From Acidobacteriota bacterium (GTDB taxonomy: Bacteria > Acidobacteriota > Terriglobia > Acidiferrales > UBA7541): a DNA stretch of 32,822 bases. Position numbers and translations under genes: made by a program. Shown here piece after piece: positions 17,154 to 24,768 of the stretch (the stretch's first letter is position 1; each line of letters begins with the position of its first letter). The notes under the pieces are model-generated. The model searched no databases and was not told the origin of the DNA. It saw only the letters and a program-made list of their open reading frames with translations. The DNA is taken from the NCBI GenBank assembly GCA_003223295.1, contig QHYM01000140.1:1-32822 (forward strand), read 5' to 3'.

Positions 17154-18283
17154 CCTTGCTGAATTTCTTGCTCAGGCTCTTTCCTGGATTCTCTCGTGGG
17201 AGCCGCCGCTTTTCCGTTTGCGCTGCTCGCGCCACGCTGCGGGTGCGCTGTTTCATAATCTTCATATGCGCGAATGATTTGCTGCACCAGGTTGTGCCGC
17301 ACCACGTCTTTTTCGCCGAACTGCACCACGCCAATTCCCTCAATCTTCCCGCAAACGTCCAGCGCCTCGATCAATCCGCTCTTTTTCCCTTGCGGCAGAT
17401 CGATCTGCGTCACGTCTCCAGTGATCACGGCTTTCGAATTGAAGCCCAGCCGCGTCAGGAACATTTTCATCTGCTCGCTGGTGGTGTTCTGCGCTTCGTC
17501 CAGAATCACGAAGGAATCGTTCAGCGTGCGCCCGCGCATAAACGCCAAAGGAGCGACCTCGATAATGCCCTTTTCCAAGAAGCGTTCCAGCTTGTCCGCG
17601 TCCAGCATGTCGTACAGCGCGTCGTACAGCGGCCGCATGTACGGATCGATTTTCTGCTGCAACGTTCCCGGCAAGAATCCCAGCCGCTCGCCGGCTTCCA
17701 CCGCTGGCCGCGCCAGGATGATACGGTTCACCTGTTTGGTCAGCAGCGCGCTCACCGCCATGGCCACAGCGAGATACGTTTTTCCCGTACCGCCGGGACC
17801 GGTGGCGAAAACCATATCGTGCTTCTCAATCGCCTCCATGTAATGGCGCTGGTTCGCGCCCTTGGGCGTGACTTGTTTTTTACCAAACGACCGCGTGCGG
17901 CCATGCTCGAACATGCCGCGCGGCGATTCGTGAGGCTCCTCGGTGGCCACACGCACCAGCGACTTCACTTCCGCTGACGAAAGCTTGCGCCCGTGCCGCG
18001 TCAAGTGGTTATATTCTTCGACAATGGTCACCGCGCGGTCTACAACGTCTTGCTCGCCTTCAATCGTCAGCCGCGTATCGTGCAGATGCGTGCGCACGTG
18101 CAGCGACTCCTCGAGCAAGCGCACGTTTTCATCGAGCGTGCCAAAGAACGGTTCAATTTGTCCGGAAATGTGAACGGTACGTCGCATCCAATTGGAAGGT
18201 TCTCGGGCTACCGGAACCGGCTTGCTGATGGGATTCCTCCTCGCTGCGCGTAGGGGCTTGCGGCCGACCTGGGAGAAACTCAT
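17150..18283 (-). CDS. PhoH family ATPase (PhoH-like)
   Basis: Cytoplasmic P-loop ATPase of the PhoH/YbeZ family, related to superfamily-1 helicase motors and working with YbeY in RNA metabolism. The 377-residue protein has an N-terminal KH-like domain (about 33-110, with TLDENVRLLEESLHVRTHL). The ATPase domain carries Walker A GPGGTGKT at 162-169, FVILDEAQNTTSEQMKMFLTR (Walker B) and the GDVTQIDLP motif. A low-complexity basic and glutamate-rich tail follows. The first gene of the phoH-ybeY-corC run, it starts at ATG 18283. AGGG lies four bases upstream; a stronger GGAGG sits 16 bases farther up in the loop of a hairpin. Confidence 0.94.
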   Translation of the reverse strand: MSFSQVGRKPLRAARRNPISKPVPVAREPSNWMRRTVHISGQIEPFFGTLDENVRLLEESLHVRTHLHDTRLTIEGEQDVVDRAVTIVEEYNHLTRHGRKLSSAEVKSLVRVATEEPHESPRGMFEHGRTRSFGKKQVTPKGANQRHYMEAIEKHDMVFATGPGGTGKTYLAVAMAVSALLTKQVNRIILARPAVEAGERLGFLPGTLQQKIDPYMRPLYDALYDMLDADKLERFLEKGIIEVAPLAFMRGRTLNDSFVILDEAQNTTSEQMKMFLTRLGFNSKAVITGDVTQIDLPQGKKSGLIEALDVCGKIEGIGVVQFGEKDVVRHNLVQQIIRAYEDYETAHPQRGASSANGKAAAPTRESRKEPEQEIQQG

Positions 18284-18293
18284 TACACCCTAA

Positions 18294-18310
18294 CGCAGCC
18301 CTCCGCTGCG
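18294..18310 (-). promoter_or_regulatory. Hairpin with GGAGG loop in the phoH leader
   Basis: On the minus strand CGCAGC-GGAGG-GCTGCG forms a perfect 6-bp stem whose 5-base loop is an ideal Shine-Dalgarno core. It lies 11 bases upstream of the phoH ATG. The loop is 16 bases from the start, too far for normal use, and a weaker AGGG is nearer. It could hold ribosomes or be a regulatory hairpin. It has no T-run, so it is not a simple terminator. Confidence 0.35.
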
Positions 18311-18362
18311 GTCAAGTTACGAGTTTGTGAAGGTTGGATTCCTAACTTGGCCAAAGCCACGT

Positions 18363-19178
18363 TCATTTTGCTTTCAGCGTTGCTTCAATCGCCTTCTCCC
18401 CCAGGGGCGCCATGACTGCGTATCCCGCCGCGTTCGGATGCAGCCCATCCTCGCTCAATTCCTTCCTGAGGAGCCCGTGGTCGTCCACGGTGGCAGAGAA
18501 ATAATCGAGATACGTGTGGCCTTTCTCCTCGGCATACTTTTTAATCCAGGCATTCAACTCCAGGATTTTCTCGGGCGGGCGCCTGGTGCGCATATCGAGC
18601 GGATTCCCGTTCGCGTCGCGCCCATAGTTGCTCACGGGCAATACCGAAGCCAGCACCACGCGAATCCCATTGGCCCGTGCAAGCTCAGCCATCGATGCCA
18701 AATTCCCCTCCGTCTCTTCCACGGTGATTGGCCCAGTGTTCCCGGCAAGGTCGTTGGTTCCCGCCAAAATCACCACCACTTTCGGTTGCAACGCAATTAC
18801 GTCCGCGCGGAAACGAACCAACATCTGTGGAGTCGTTTGCCCGCTGATACCCCGGTCGATATACGGCTTCCCCGGGAAAAATCCGCCGAAGCGCGGCAAC
18901 GCCCACATGTCCGTGATGGAATCTCCCATGAAGACGACGCGCTGCTCGTCTTTCGCCGCGGCAGTCAAGCTCGCGTTGGCCTCGCGGTAGCGGGCCAGAT
19001 TCGGCCAATCCAGCAATGTTCGGCTCTGCGCTTCCACCTTTGCCATTACCTTCGGCAATTCGGCGCAATTCTCGGCCGGCTTCGGTGGCGTCTCCGATTG
19101 TCCCTGCGCGAACAGGCGACCTACGCCCATTGCCAGTGTCAAAGCCACACAAGCAGCCATCTGATTCTTGAGTCTCAC
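18363..19178 (-). CDS. Secreted SGNH/GDSL-type esterase or lipase
   Basis: Exported SGNH hydrolase, probably an esterase on lipid or acylated carbohydrate substrates; the substrate is unknown. I chose GTG at 19178 because GGAGGAGG lies just upstream and a signal peptide follows directly (MAACVALTLAMGVGRLFAQG). An open frame extends further up to 19250 but lacks such a site. In the 271-residue product, block I is VVFMGDSITD with nucleophile S87, the second signature is RGISGQTTPQML, block III is LAGTNDLAG with N142, and block V is DGLHPNAAGY with D244 and H247. The catalytic set is complete. It stands as a single gene, 79 bases upstream of phoH. Confidence 0.9.
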   Translation of the reverse strand: MRLKNQMAACVALTLAMGVGRLFAQGQSETPPKPAENCAELPKVMAKVEAQSRTLLDWPNLARYREANASLTAAAKDEQRVVFMGDSITDMWALPRFGGFFPGKPYIDRGISGQTTPQMLVRFRADVIALQPKVVVILAGTNDLAGNTGPITVEETEGNLASMAELARANGIRVVLASVLPVSNYGRDANGNPLDMRTRRPPEKILELNAWIKKYAEEKGHTYLDYFSATVDDHGLLRKELSEDGLHPNAAGYAVMAPLGEKAIEATLKAK

Positions 19179-19316
19179 GATCCCTCCTCCAATTCGAAAT
19201 CTCCACGCTAGCGACGCGCGCTCATTATCCCACCGCCCCATCGGCGTCAACAGGCCCTTTTGGACTAGCAGAACTGCTTTGAATTTGGTTTTTGACGGAG
19301 ACTCTAGAATCCAGCA

Positions 19317-20906
19317 CTAATCGGCGGGCACCGCGCGGGTCTTCGCCCACTCGCGAATCGACTGCACATCTTCGGCACGCGTCACGCTGAGTGGCTGTGT
19401 ACTCTGAATCTCCGCGAGCAGAATCTCGGTGTTCAGTTGCTGCTTCGCATTGAATGCCGTGTACAACCCTGCCACAATCAGCTGCTCAATTTCGGCGCCA
19501 GAGAATCCCTCGCTTGCACCTGCCAATTTCGCCAAGTCGAATCCCGCCGCGTCCCGGCCACGCTTCTTCAAATGGAGCGCGAACAACGCCGCGCGCACTT
19601 CCCCGTTCGGCAAATCCACAAAGAAAATTTCGTCGAAGCGGCCTTTGCGCAGCATCTCCGGCGGCAGCACGGTGATGTTGTTCGACGTCGCTGCGAGGAA
19701 CACACCGCTCTCGCGGTCCTGCATCCACGTCAACAGCGTGGCCAGCAGCCGCTGCGACAACCCCGCGTCGGCATCGCCGCTCGAGCCCGCCGACGCGAAC
19801 GCCTTCTCAATCTCATCAATCCACAGCACCAGCGGCGCCAGCTTCTGCGCCAATTCCAACGCTTTATGCAGCCGCCGCTCGCTCTCCCCAACGTACTTGT
19901 CGTACAGCGCGCCCGCATCCAGCCGCGCCAATTCGAATCCCCATTCACCCGCTACCGCGCGAGCCGCCAGGCTCTTCCCGCAGCCCTGCACGCCGGTAAT
20001 CAGAACACCCTTCGGCGGCACGAGCCCGAAACGCCGACCTTCCACAGTGAGCGCGCTCTTCCGTTTCCCAATCCAATCGCGAAGGCGCCGCAAGCCCGCC
20101 ACATCCGCGAACGACGCGTCTCTCCGCACTGTCTCAATCAATCCTTCCGTCTTCAGCGCCTCGCGTTTTGTTTCCAGCACAGCATCGAGCAATCCCGCGT
20201 CCGCTTTCCCTCGCGCGAGCACACTCTTCCGCAGCGCGCGTAGCGCTTCTTCTTCCGGCAAACCCACCAGGTTCTGCGCCACCTGTCTCATCGCAGTGAC
20301 GTCCAGCGTGATCGGAATGCGCTGCTCACGATTCAGATCGGCCAGCACCTGCTTCACTCCCGGCAGCAAATCCTCCGCTTCCGGCAATCCCAACTGGAAC
20401 GGCATGGCGTCGCCGTCCAGATCCGCCGGCAGCTCCATTTTTGCGGCCGTCAACACAATCGAGCGCCGCACCGTTCGAAACTTCTCCGCCAAATCCCGCA
20501 GCCGCCGGCAAATTTTGTCGTTATCGCAATAGCGCGCAAAATCCTTCAATAAGAAGATCCCGTCGCCCTGAATCAGAGCAATGTTCGCAACCGCCTGCTC
20601 GGGACTCTCGGTGTTATAGAGTGGTGCGCCGCGGGCTTTTGCCAGCCCCGTCGTGACGCTCCATTCGTACCACGGCACGCCAAGCTCCGTCGCCACGTCC
20701 ATTAGCAGCGCTTCCAGCCGCTCTTCCTCCGGCGTCTCCACGGTGATAATCGGATGCCTAGAATTGATGAGCAGCCGCAACTCATCGTGCTTGTTCGGCG
20801 GCTTTGGACGCGCTCCTCCGAGGCCGCTCCCGCCCGCCGGCACGGCAGGCCGGAGAGTCTGCTGCGGAATCGGTGCGCCTGGTGGACTTTTGGCCTCGTT
20901 TGACAA
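19317..20906 (-). CDS. Ycf46-like AAA+ ATPase
   Basis: AAA+ ATPase resembling the Ycf46 family of cyanobacteria and plastids. The family begins with a DELRLLINSRHPIITVETPEE-like segment (here about 41-61). In the 529-residue protein the first ~260 residues form an inactive-looking P-loop-like region with FLLKDFARY. The active AAA+ module has Walker A GVQGCGKS at 305-312, Walker B LVLWIDEIEK at 359-368, sensor ATSNN, and arginine finger region LRKGRFDEIFFVDLP. The start is TTG at 20906, with GAGG about nine bases upstream; no ATG lies near. The proline-rich first 35 residues are poorly conserved-looking. It is divergent from rpsT, and the -35 box of rpsT lies inside its first codons. Family confidence is good; the cellular role is unclear (in cyanobacteria it is tied to photosynthesis and CO2 use, which need not apply here). 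Confidence 0.85.
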   Translation of the reverse strand: MSNEAKSPPGAPIPQQTLRPAVPAGGSGLGGARPKPPNKHDELRLLINSRHPIITVETPEEERLEALLMDVATELGVPWYEWSVTTGLAKARGAPLYNTESPEQAVANIALIQGDGIFLLKDFARYCDNDKICRRLRDLAEKFRTVRRSIVLTAAKMELPADLDGDAMPFQLGLPEAEDLLPGVKQVLADLNREQRIPITLDVTAMRQVAQNLVGLPEEEALRALRKSVLARGKADAGLLDAVLETKREALKTEGLIETVRRDASFADVAGLRRLRDWIGKRKSALTVEGRRFGLVPPKGVLITGVQGCGKSLAARAVAGEWGFELARLDAGALYDKYVGESERRLHKALELAQKLAPLVLWIDEIEKAFASAGSSGDADAGLSQRLLATLLTWMQDRESGVFLAATSNNITVLPPEMLRKGRFDEIFFVDLPNGEVRAALFALHLKKRGRDAAGFDLAKLAGASEGFSGAEIEQLIVAGLYTAFNAKQQLNTEILLAEIQSTQPLSVTRAEDVQSIREWAKTRAVPAD

Positions 20907-20928
20907 AGCTGAGAGCCTCGTTTAACGT
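20900..20928 (+). promoter_or_regulatory. Sigma-70-like promoter of rpsT
   Basis: A perfect -35 box TTGACA (20900-20905) is followed after 17 bases by TAACGT (20923-20928), a weak -10. Transcription would start near 20935, giving a leader of about 28 bases. The -35 box overlaps the first codons of the divergent Ycf46-like gene. Confidence 0.5.
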
Positions 20929-20962
20929 TAGAAGTTTGAAAGACACGCCTAAGGAGCGATAG

Positions 20963-21268
20963 ATGGCCCAGGGACAGGCTACCAAAGTCAAGAAGAAGAA
21001 AAAGTCCGTTTTGAAGCGCGCGGCGCAAGCTCGTCAACGGGCCGAAGTCAATCGCGCCAATCGTACCCGCGTCCGCACCATGATGCGCCGCCTGCGCACG
21101 GCCCTGACCGCAGGTGACCCCACCGCCGCTGGCAACCTGTTGAATCCCACCATGTCCGCCATCGACCAAGCTATTACCAAGGGCGTGCTGCACGAAAACA
21201 CCGGCAACCGTTACAAGTCGCGCCTAACCCTGGCATACAACTCCATCAAGGCGAAGGCCGCAAAGTAG
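20963..21268 (+). CDS. rpsT: 30S ribosomal protein S20
   Basis: Primary 16S rRNA-binding protein of the small subunit. The 101-residue product is lysine- and arginine-rich with the S20 pattern: a basic N-terminus (KVKKKKKSVLKRAAQARQR), then NRANRTRVRTMMRRLRTAL, and the C-terminal MSAIDQAITKGVLHENTGNRYKSRL. The usual length is 85-90 residues; the few extra residues are at both ends. The start ATG at 20963 has AAGGAG seven bases upstream. It is monocistronic, flanked by a promoter at 20900-20928 and a strong terminator at 21302-21328. Confidence 0.98.
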   Translation: MAQGQATKVKKKKKSVLKRAAQARQRAEVNRANRTRVRTMMRRLRTALTAGDPTAAGNLLNPTMSAIDQAITKGVLHENTGNRYKSRLTLAYNSIKAKAAK

Positions 21269-21301
21269 AATCCGTTCTTCTGAACAGAGGTTTTCAATTC
21301 A

Positions 21302-21328
21302 GGCGGCCGGTGGCCGCCTTTTTCTTTT
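21302..21328 (+). terminator. Rho-independent terminator after rpsT
   Basis: GGCGGCC (21302-21308) and GGCCGCC (21312-21318) form a perfect 7-bp GC stem with a 3-base loop. TTTTTCTTTT follows directly (21319-21328). It lies 33 bases past the rpsT stop. Confidence 0.93.
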
Positions 21329-21354
21329 GTCCATCGAGCAGCTGATCGAGTCCT

Positions 21355-21975
21355 ATGAACTACTACGCATTAATCTATGACACGGTAAATGACTATGTTA
21401 AGCGCCGCGCGGAATTCAGGGAACAGCATTTGCGCGTCGCTCGCGAGGCTCGCGACCGCGGAGAATTGATTTTCGGCGGCCCTTTCGACGACCCTGTTGA
21501 CCGCGCGCTGATTATTTTTTGCGTCGATGACAAGAGCAAAGTCGAAGAATTCGCGCGCAAAGACCCGTACGTCGTGAGCGGCCTGGTCAAAAAATGGGAA
21601 GTGCGGCTTTGGAAAGTGGTCGTGGGCCACGAACGGCACGTTCCTGCTCCTGCGCCATCCGGAGCAATCGCGCGCCACTGGTCCGCTCGCGCCACGGAAT
21701 CGCAATTGCCCAAATATCTCGAGCACTTTTCAAAAAACGTCTTGCCAGGACTTCGCCGCGTCCCCGGCTATCTCGGAGCCACTGTTTCCGTCCGCCACAT
21801 TGGCAGCGACGCCGAGATTTTTGTCGAGACTACCTGGCGCTCCCTTGAAGCCATCCGCGACTTTGCCGGTGCCGATCTTGAAGGCGCTGTCGTCGCCCCC
21901 GAAGCCGCCGCCCTGCTCAAGGACTTCGAGCGCCGTGTCCGCCATTCCGAAATCGCGCTCTCTGATCGCGCGTAA
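21355..21975 (+). CDS. YciI-like domain fused to ABM-like (antibiotic biosynthesis monooxygenase) domain
   Basis: A 206-residue protein of two small alpha/beta-barrel domains of the dimeric ferredoxin-like superfamily. Residues 1-90 match the YciI family (ALIYD..., RAEFREQHLRVAREARDRGELIFGGPF, YVVSGLVKKWEVRLWKVVVG). Residues about 105-200 resemble ABM/EthD-type domains (PKYLEHFSKNVLPGLRRVPGYLGATVSVRHIG, ETTWRSLEAIRDFAG). Fusion could give an internally paired barrel. The reaction is unknown; ABM-like domains take part in oxygenation of small aromatics or heme. There is no strong ribosome binding site before the ATG at 21355. It stands alone after the rpsT terminator and is convergent with holA. 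Confidence 0.82.
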   Translation: MNYYALIYDTVNDYVKRRAEFREQHLRVAREARDRGELIFGGPFDDPVDRALIIFCVDDKSKVEEFARKDPYVVSGLVKKWEVRLWKVVVGHERHVPAPAPSGAIARHWSARATESQLPKYLEHFSKNVLPGLRRVPGYLGATVSVRHIGSDAEIFVETTWRSLEAIRDFAGADLEGAVVAPEAAALLKDFERRVRHSEIALSDRA

Positions 21976-22023
21976 AATTGCGGATGAGAAAAACTTCGGC
22001 CATTCGGAGCGTGATTGCCTTAC

Positions 22024-22059
22024 AGGAAGCCTGCTAGCCTCGCGCCGCCAAGGCTTCCT
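22024..22059. repeat. Inverted repeat between convergent genes
   Basis: Perfect 9-base arms AGGAAGCCT (22024-22032) and AGGCTTCCT (22051-22059) enclose an 18-base loop and span the holA stop codon. No T-run follows on either strand, so it is not a classical terminator. It may still help end or stabilise transcripts between the convergent genes. Confidence 0.45.
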
Positions 22060-23089
22060 TGCCTGTCAATTCCGTCACCAGAAACTCCATCACCGTGCGG
22101 GCGTCTTCCCTGCCGCCCTTCAGGTGGTCATCGGCGCGCTGTAGCGCTCCCAATCCCGCGAGCAAACGCGGCTTTGGAATCTTTCGCGCGCTTTGCAACG
22201 CCAATTCCGCCTGCTCCGGCCGCATTCCCAGCGCTCGCGCCGCTTGCCAGCCGTTGACGACGCCTTTGACTTCGCTGGCTTCGATCAACTTGCGATACAT
22301 CCACGTAATCGCCCCCAGCATTTGTAATGGCTCTTCGCCGTCGCGCAGCAGGCGGTTCAGAAACTCCAGCGCCTTCTTCCCCTGCCGCGACGCCAGCAGA
22401 TCCGCCAGTTCCCAAACCGTGGTCGTCTTTTCTGAAACCACCAGCGCGCTGACGTCTTCCCGGCGAATCTGCTTTCTTCCCGCCGCAAACGTTGCCAGCT
22501 TGTCGATTTCCGTTTTCAGCCGCATCAAATCCGCAGCCACAAACTCCGCCAGGTCCTCGGCGGCTCCTCGTTCGAATTCGAGGCCTTGCTCTTTTGCCAT
22601 CGCACGCGCCAGCGCTACTGCTGCCGCTTGCCGTTCATTCAGGTTTTCGCCCAGCCCACACTCCACCACCAAGGCCTTCTCCGCCAGCAACTTCCCCCAT
22701 TTCATGCGCTGATCCAATTGCGAGGCTTCGATCACCAGCACGCTAAAAGGAGCCGGATCTTCCAGATATGCCGTAAGCTGGTCGACGGCTTCTTCCCGGT
22801 TTTTCTCACCGAATTTCTCAATCGCTTCGGCATCCTCGAGGAAAACCACTTGCAGGGGCGCAAGCATGGCCATGGTTTGCGCTTGTTCGATCGCCGCCTG
22901 CGTCCCTCCGCGGTCCGCCGAATATCGCGATACCGCCCATGGTCGCGCCCCTTCCGGAACGCATCTCTCGATCAAAAGTGTGCGGCACCTGTCCCGCAGA
23001 TACGGCTCTTCTCCGAGCAGCAGAATCGCCGGGATGGGTTTCCCCTTCTCCAGTCGCGACAGCAGTTCATTTGCCGAAATTCGCGCCAT
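22034..23089 (-). CDS. holA: DNA polymerase III subunit delta
   Basis: Clamp-loader subunit that opens the beta sliding clamp during replication. The 351-residue protein shows HolA layout: N-terminal AAA-like domain (about 1-140) with LLLGEEPYLRDRCRTLL and LQVVFLEDAEAIEKF, a middle helical domain, and a C-terminal collar domain (about 205-340) with VWELADLLASRQGKKALEFLNRLLRDGEEPLQMLGAITWMYRKL. HolA lacks a functional P-loop, as here. The start is ATG at 23089 with AAGG close upstream. It is the last gene of the psd-pssA-asd-like-lptE-holA run, 153 bases after lptE. The lptE-holA order is common in bacteria. Confidence 0.93.
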   Translation of the reverse strand: MARISANELLSRLEKGKPIPAILLLGEEPYLRDRCRTLLIERCVPEGARPWAVSRYSADRGGTQAAIEQAQTMAMLAPLQVVFLEDAEAIEKFGEKNREEAVDQLTAYLEDPAPFSVLVIEASQLDQRMKWGKLLAEKALVVECGLGENLNERQAAAVALARAMAKEQGLEFERGAAEDLAEFVAADLMRLKTEIDKLATFAAGRKQIRREDVSALVVSEKTTTVWELADLLASRQGKKALEFLNRLLRDGEEPLQMLGAITWMYRKLIEASEVKGVVNGWQAARALGMRPEQAELALQSARKIPKPRLLAGLGALQRADDHLKGGREDARTVMEFLVTELTGKEALAARG

Positions 23090-23242
23090 TCTGCCTTTCC
23101 TCTCCCTCTACGTTGAAGGGAATCAGCGACTTTGAACTCGCCCTTCAAGTATTACTGTAGACTTTGCACCACAAAGTAGCTTGCGGCTCCTGTCCTCGCT
23201 TCCTTCTTCCTAAACGACTCACTCCAAACCTTCCAGCATGCT

Positions 23243-23761
23243 CTAATAGTTTTCCGTCACCGCTGCCACCAGCCGCGCCGCGAAATCCTGCGCTAGGCGC
23301 TCCAGCGCGGCGTCCTGCTCCTCGAAAAAACTTTTCACGTCCGTGGAAATCTCATACTGGTTGCGAAACAAAAAATTATCCGTGTGATAGAGAACGTTTC
23401 CGGTGTCGCGCTCCTCGAACGTGACTTCGCACTTCACCGTCACCAGCATCGTCGTGGCGCGTCCCGTGGCCGTGTCAAACAGCAGAGGAACCGCTTCTAG
23501 GCTGAGCACTTTCCCGCGCAGCACTGCATCACCATTAGACGGCTCGGACACCACGCGATACCGCGTCTTCGCCAAAAACTCATGCACGGTTGCCGCTGTC
23601 AACCGCTGCTCGATGCGATAGCTGGTGGTCTTATTCTCCAACGCCGGCACGGCAATCACACGAATGCTTTGCGGCAGTGCGTTGCTCCGCCCTGCCACGT
23701 GATAGCCGCATCCGCAGAGCAGCGCGCTCGTCGCTACCAATGCGATTCGCCAATTTCTCAC
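23243..23761 (-). CDS. lptE: LPS-assembly lipoprotein LptE
   Basis: Outer-membrane lipoprotein that plugs LptD and helps insert lipopolysaccharide, so this organism is expected to be a diderm with LPS. I chose GTG at 23761, which overlaps the TGA of the upstream gene (GTGA) with GGAG about six bases before. The 172-residue product starts with a lipoprotein signal ending L-C-G-C18 and continues GYHVAGRSNALPQSIRVIAV. The LptE core includes YRIEQRLTAATVHEFLAKTRYRVV and ISTDVKSFFEEQDAALERLAQDFA. It is translationally coupled to the Asd-like gene and precedes holA. Confidence 0.9.
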   Translation of the reverse strand: MRNWRIALVATSALLCGCGYHVAGRSNALPQSIRVIAVPALENKTTSYRIEQRLTAATVHEFLAKTRYRVVSEPSNGDAVLRGKVLSLEAVPLLFDTATGRATTMLVTVKCEVTFEERDTGNVLYHTDNFLFRNQYEISTDVKSFFEEQDAALERLAQDFAARLVAAVTENY

Positions 23762-24765
23762 GCTAGCCGCTCCGCCAATTTCACCGCATGCCAAGCCGGC
23801 AATCGAATATTATCCGCCGCTCCCCAAAACCACCACGTTCCCGGATGAGCCGGATCCGCTTTCGGTTGCGCGAGTTGAATCGCCTTCTCACCTGCCGCGC
23901 TCACGTTGTTTGGCCCCGCTTCCCCGTGCGCGGTCAGCATGAACCCCGCATCGGCGCAGGCCTTGGCCATTTTTTCGCCATCTGTACTCGGATCCAGTTC
24001 CGCGCACGCGGAAAACGTAGTCCCGTAAAAAACGGGCGCGTGGATCACTTGGAGCGAAGGCACGACCGCCGAGCTGCCCAAACATGCCCGCAACTCCGCT
24101 CGCACTCGATCTCGAACTGCGTCCAATTTGTGAGCGCTCGCTGCACCGTAATGGTCCAGCATGCTGAACGCAACCTGCGCGTGGAACACGGGCTGCCCTA
24201 AGCTTTGAAACGAAAGCAATTGGCCCGTCTGGCTTTCTAGTTCTTCGATTCCCGCACGCCCAGCCTCGGATACCGGCTGAAACCATTGGAGAGCCATTCT
24301 CTTCACGCCGCATCGAGACAGCGCCAGCGCCAAGGCCGCCGCTGCGGTCCCTGCCGCCGAAGGAATTGCGCAAGCCGTGGCGCTCGCGGGAAATTTCGAC
24401 CCTCGTAGTTCATCCAGCTTGGGGAACCAAGCCGTTGCTTCGCCTTCGCAGGCAAGCGCGCCCGAAAGGTCCACGATTTTTCCGTGCGCTTGTTTCGCCG
24501 CGCTCAGGTTGATCTTTGTAAATGCCGGCGAACCAGCGAAGAACATGAATCGCGCGTTCTCGAAGCTGCCTTCTTCCACTGGCTGAATGACGGCGGGTTC
24601 GCCGCCCGCTTCGGTTAGCGTTCCGGCGGCCCCTTCCTCATCCAGCAGCCGAAAATCCCAGCCGGCAAATTTGCTTTCTTCCAGCAACAACTTCAGCTCC
24701 GCACCGAGCAGCGAAGATGCACCCGTAATCACGATTCGGTTGGATTCCCGCTCCATGGAAGGCAT
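23758..24765 (-). CDS. Asd/USG-1-like protein, catalytically dead aspartate-semialdehyde dehydrogenase paralogue
   Basis: The 335-residue protein has the aspartate-semialdehyde dehydrogenase fold. It has an N-terminal Rossmann segment (RIVITGASSLLGAELKLLLEE), a dimerisation domain with FQPVSEAGRAGIEELESQT aligned to the AVSGAG-EL-QT block, and a C-terminus with WFWGAADNIRLPAWHAVKLAERL. The catalytic Cys motif, normally NPNCST, reads IPSAAGT, so Cys is replaced by A137. The catalytic His motif, normally FNGH, reads FYGT (T249). Both residues needed for thioester chemistry are absent, so dehydrogenase activity is not expected. It resembles USG-1-type homologues. It follows pssA by three bases and overlaps lptE, so a role with phospholipid or LPS assembly is possible but unproven. 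The true asd gene should be elsewhere in the genome. Confidence 0.85.
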   Translation of the reverse strand: MPSMERESNRIVITGASSLLGAELKLLLEESKFAGWDFRLLDEEGAAGTLTEAGGEPAVIQPVEEGSFENARFMFFAGSPAFTKINLSAAKQAHGKIVDLSGALACEGEATAWFPKLDELRGSKFPASATACAIPSAAGTAAAALALALSRCGVKRMALQWFQPVSEAGRAGIEELESQTGQLLSFQSLGQPVFHAQVAFSMLDHYGAASAHKLDAVRDRVRAELRACLGSSAVVPSLQVIHAPVFYGTTFSACAELDPSTDGEKMAKACADAGFMLTAHGEAGPNNVSAAGEKAIQLAQPKADPAHPGTWWFWGAADNIRLPAWHAVKLAERLA

Positions 24766-24768
24766 GAA

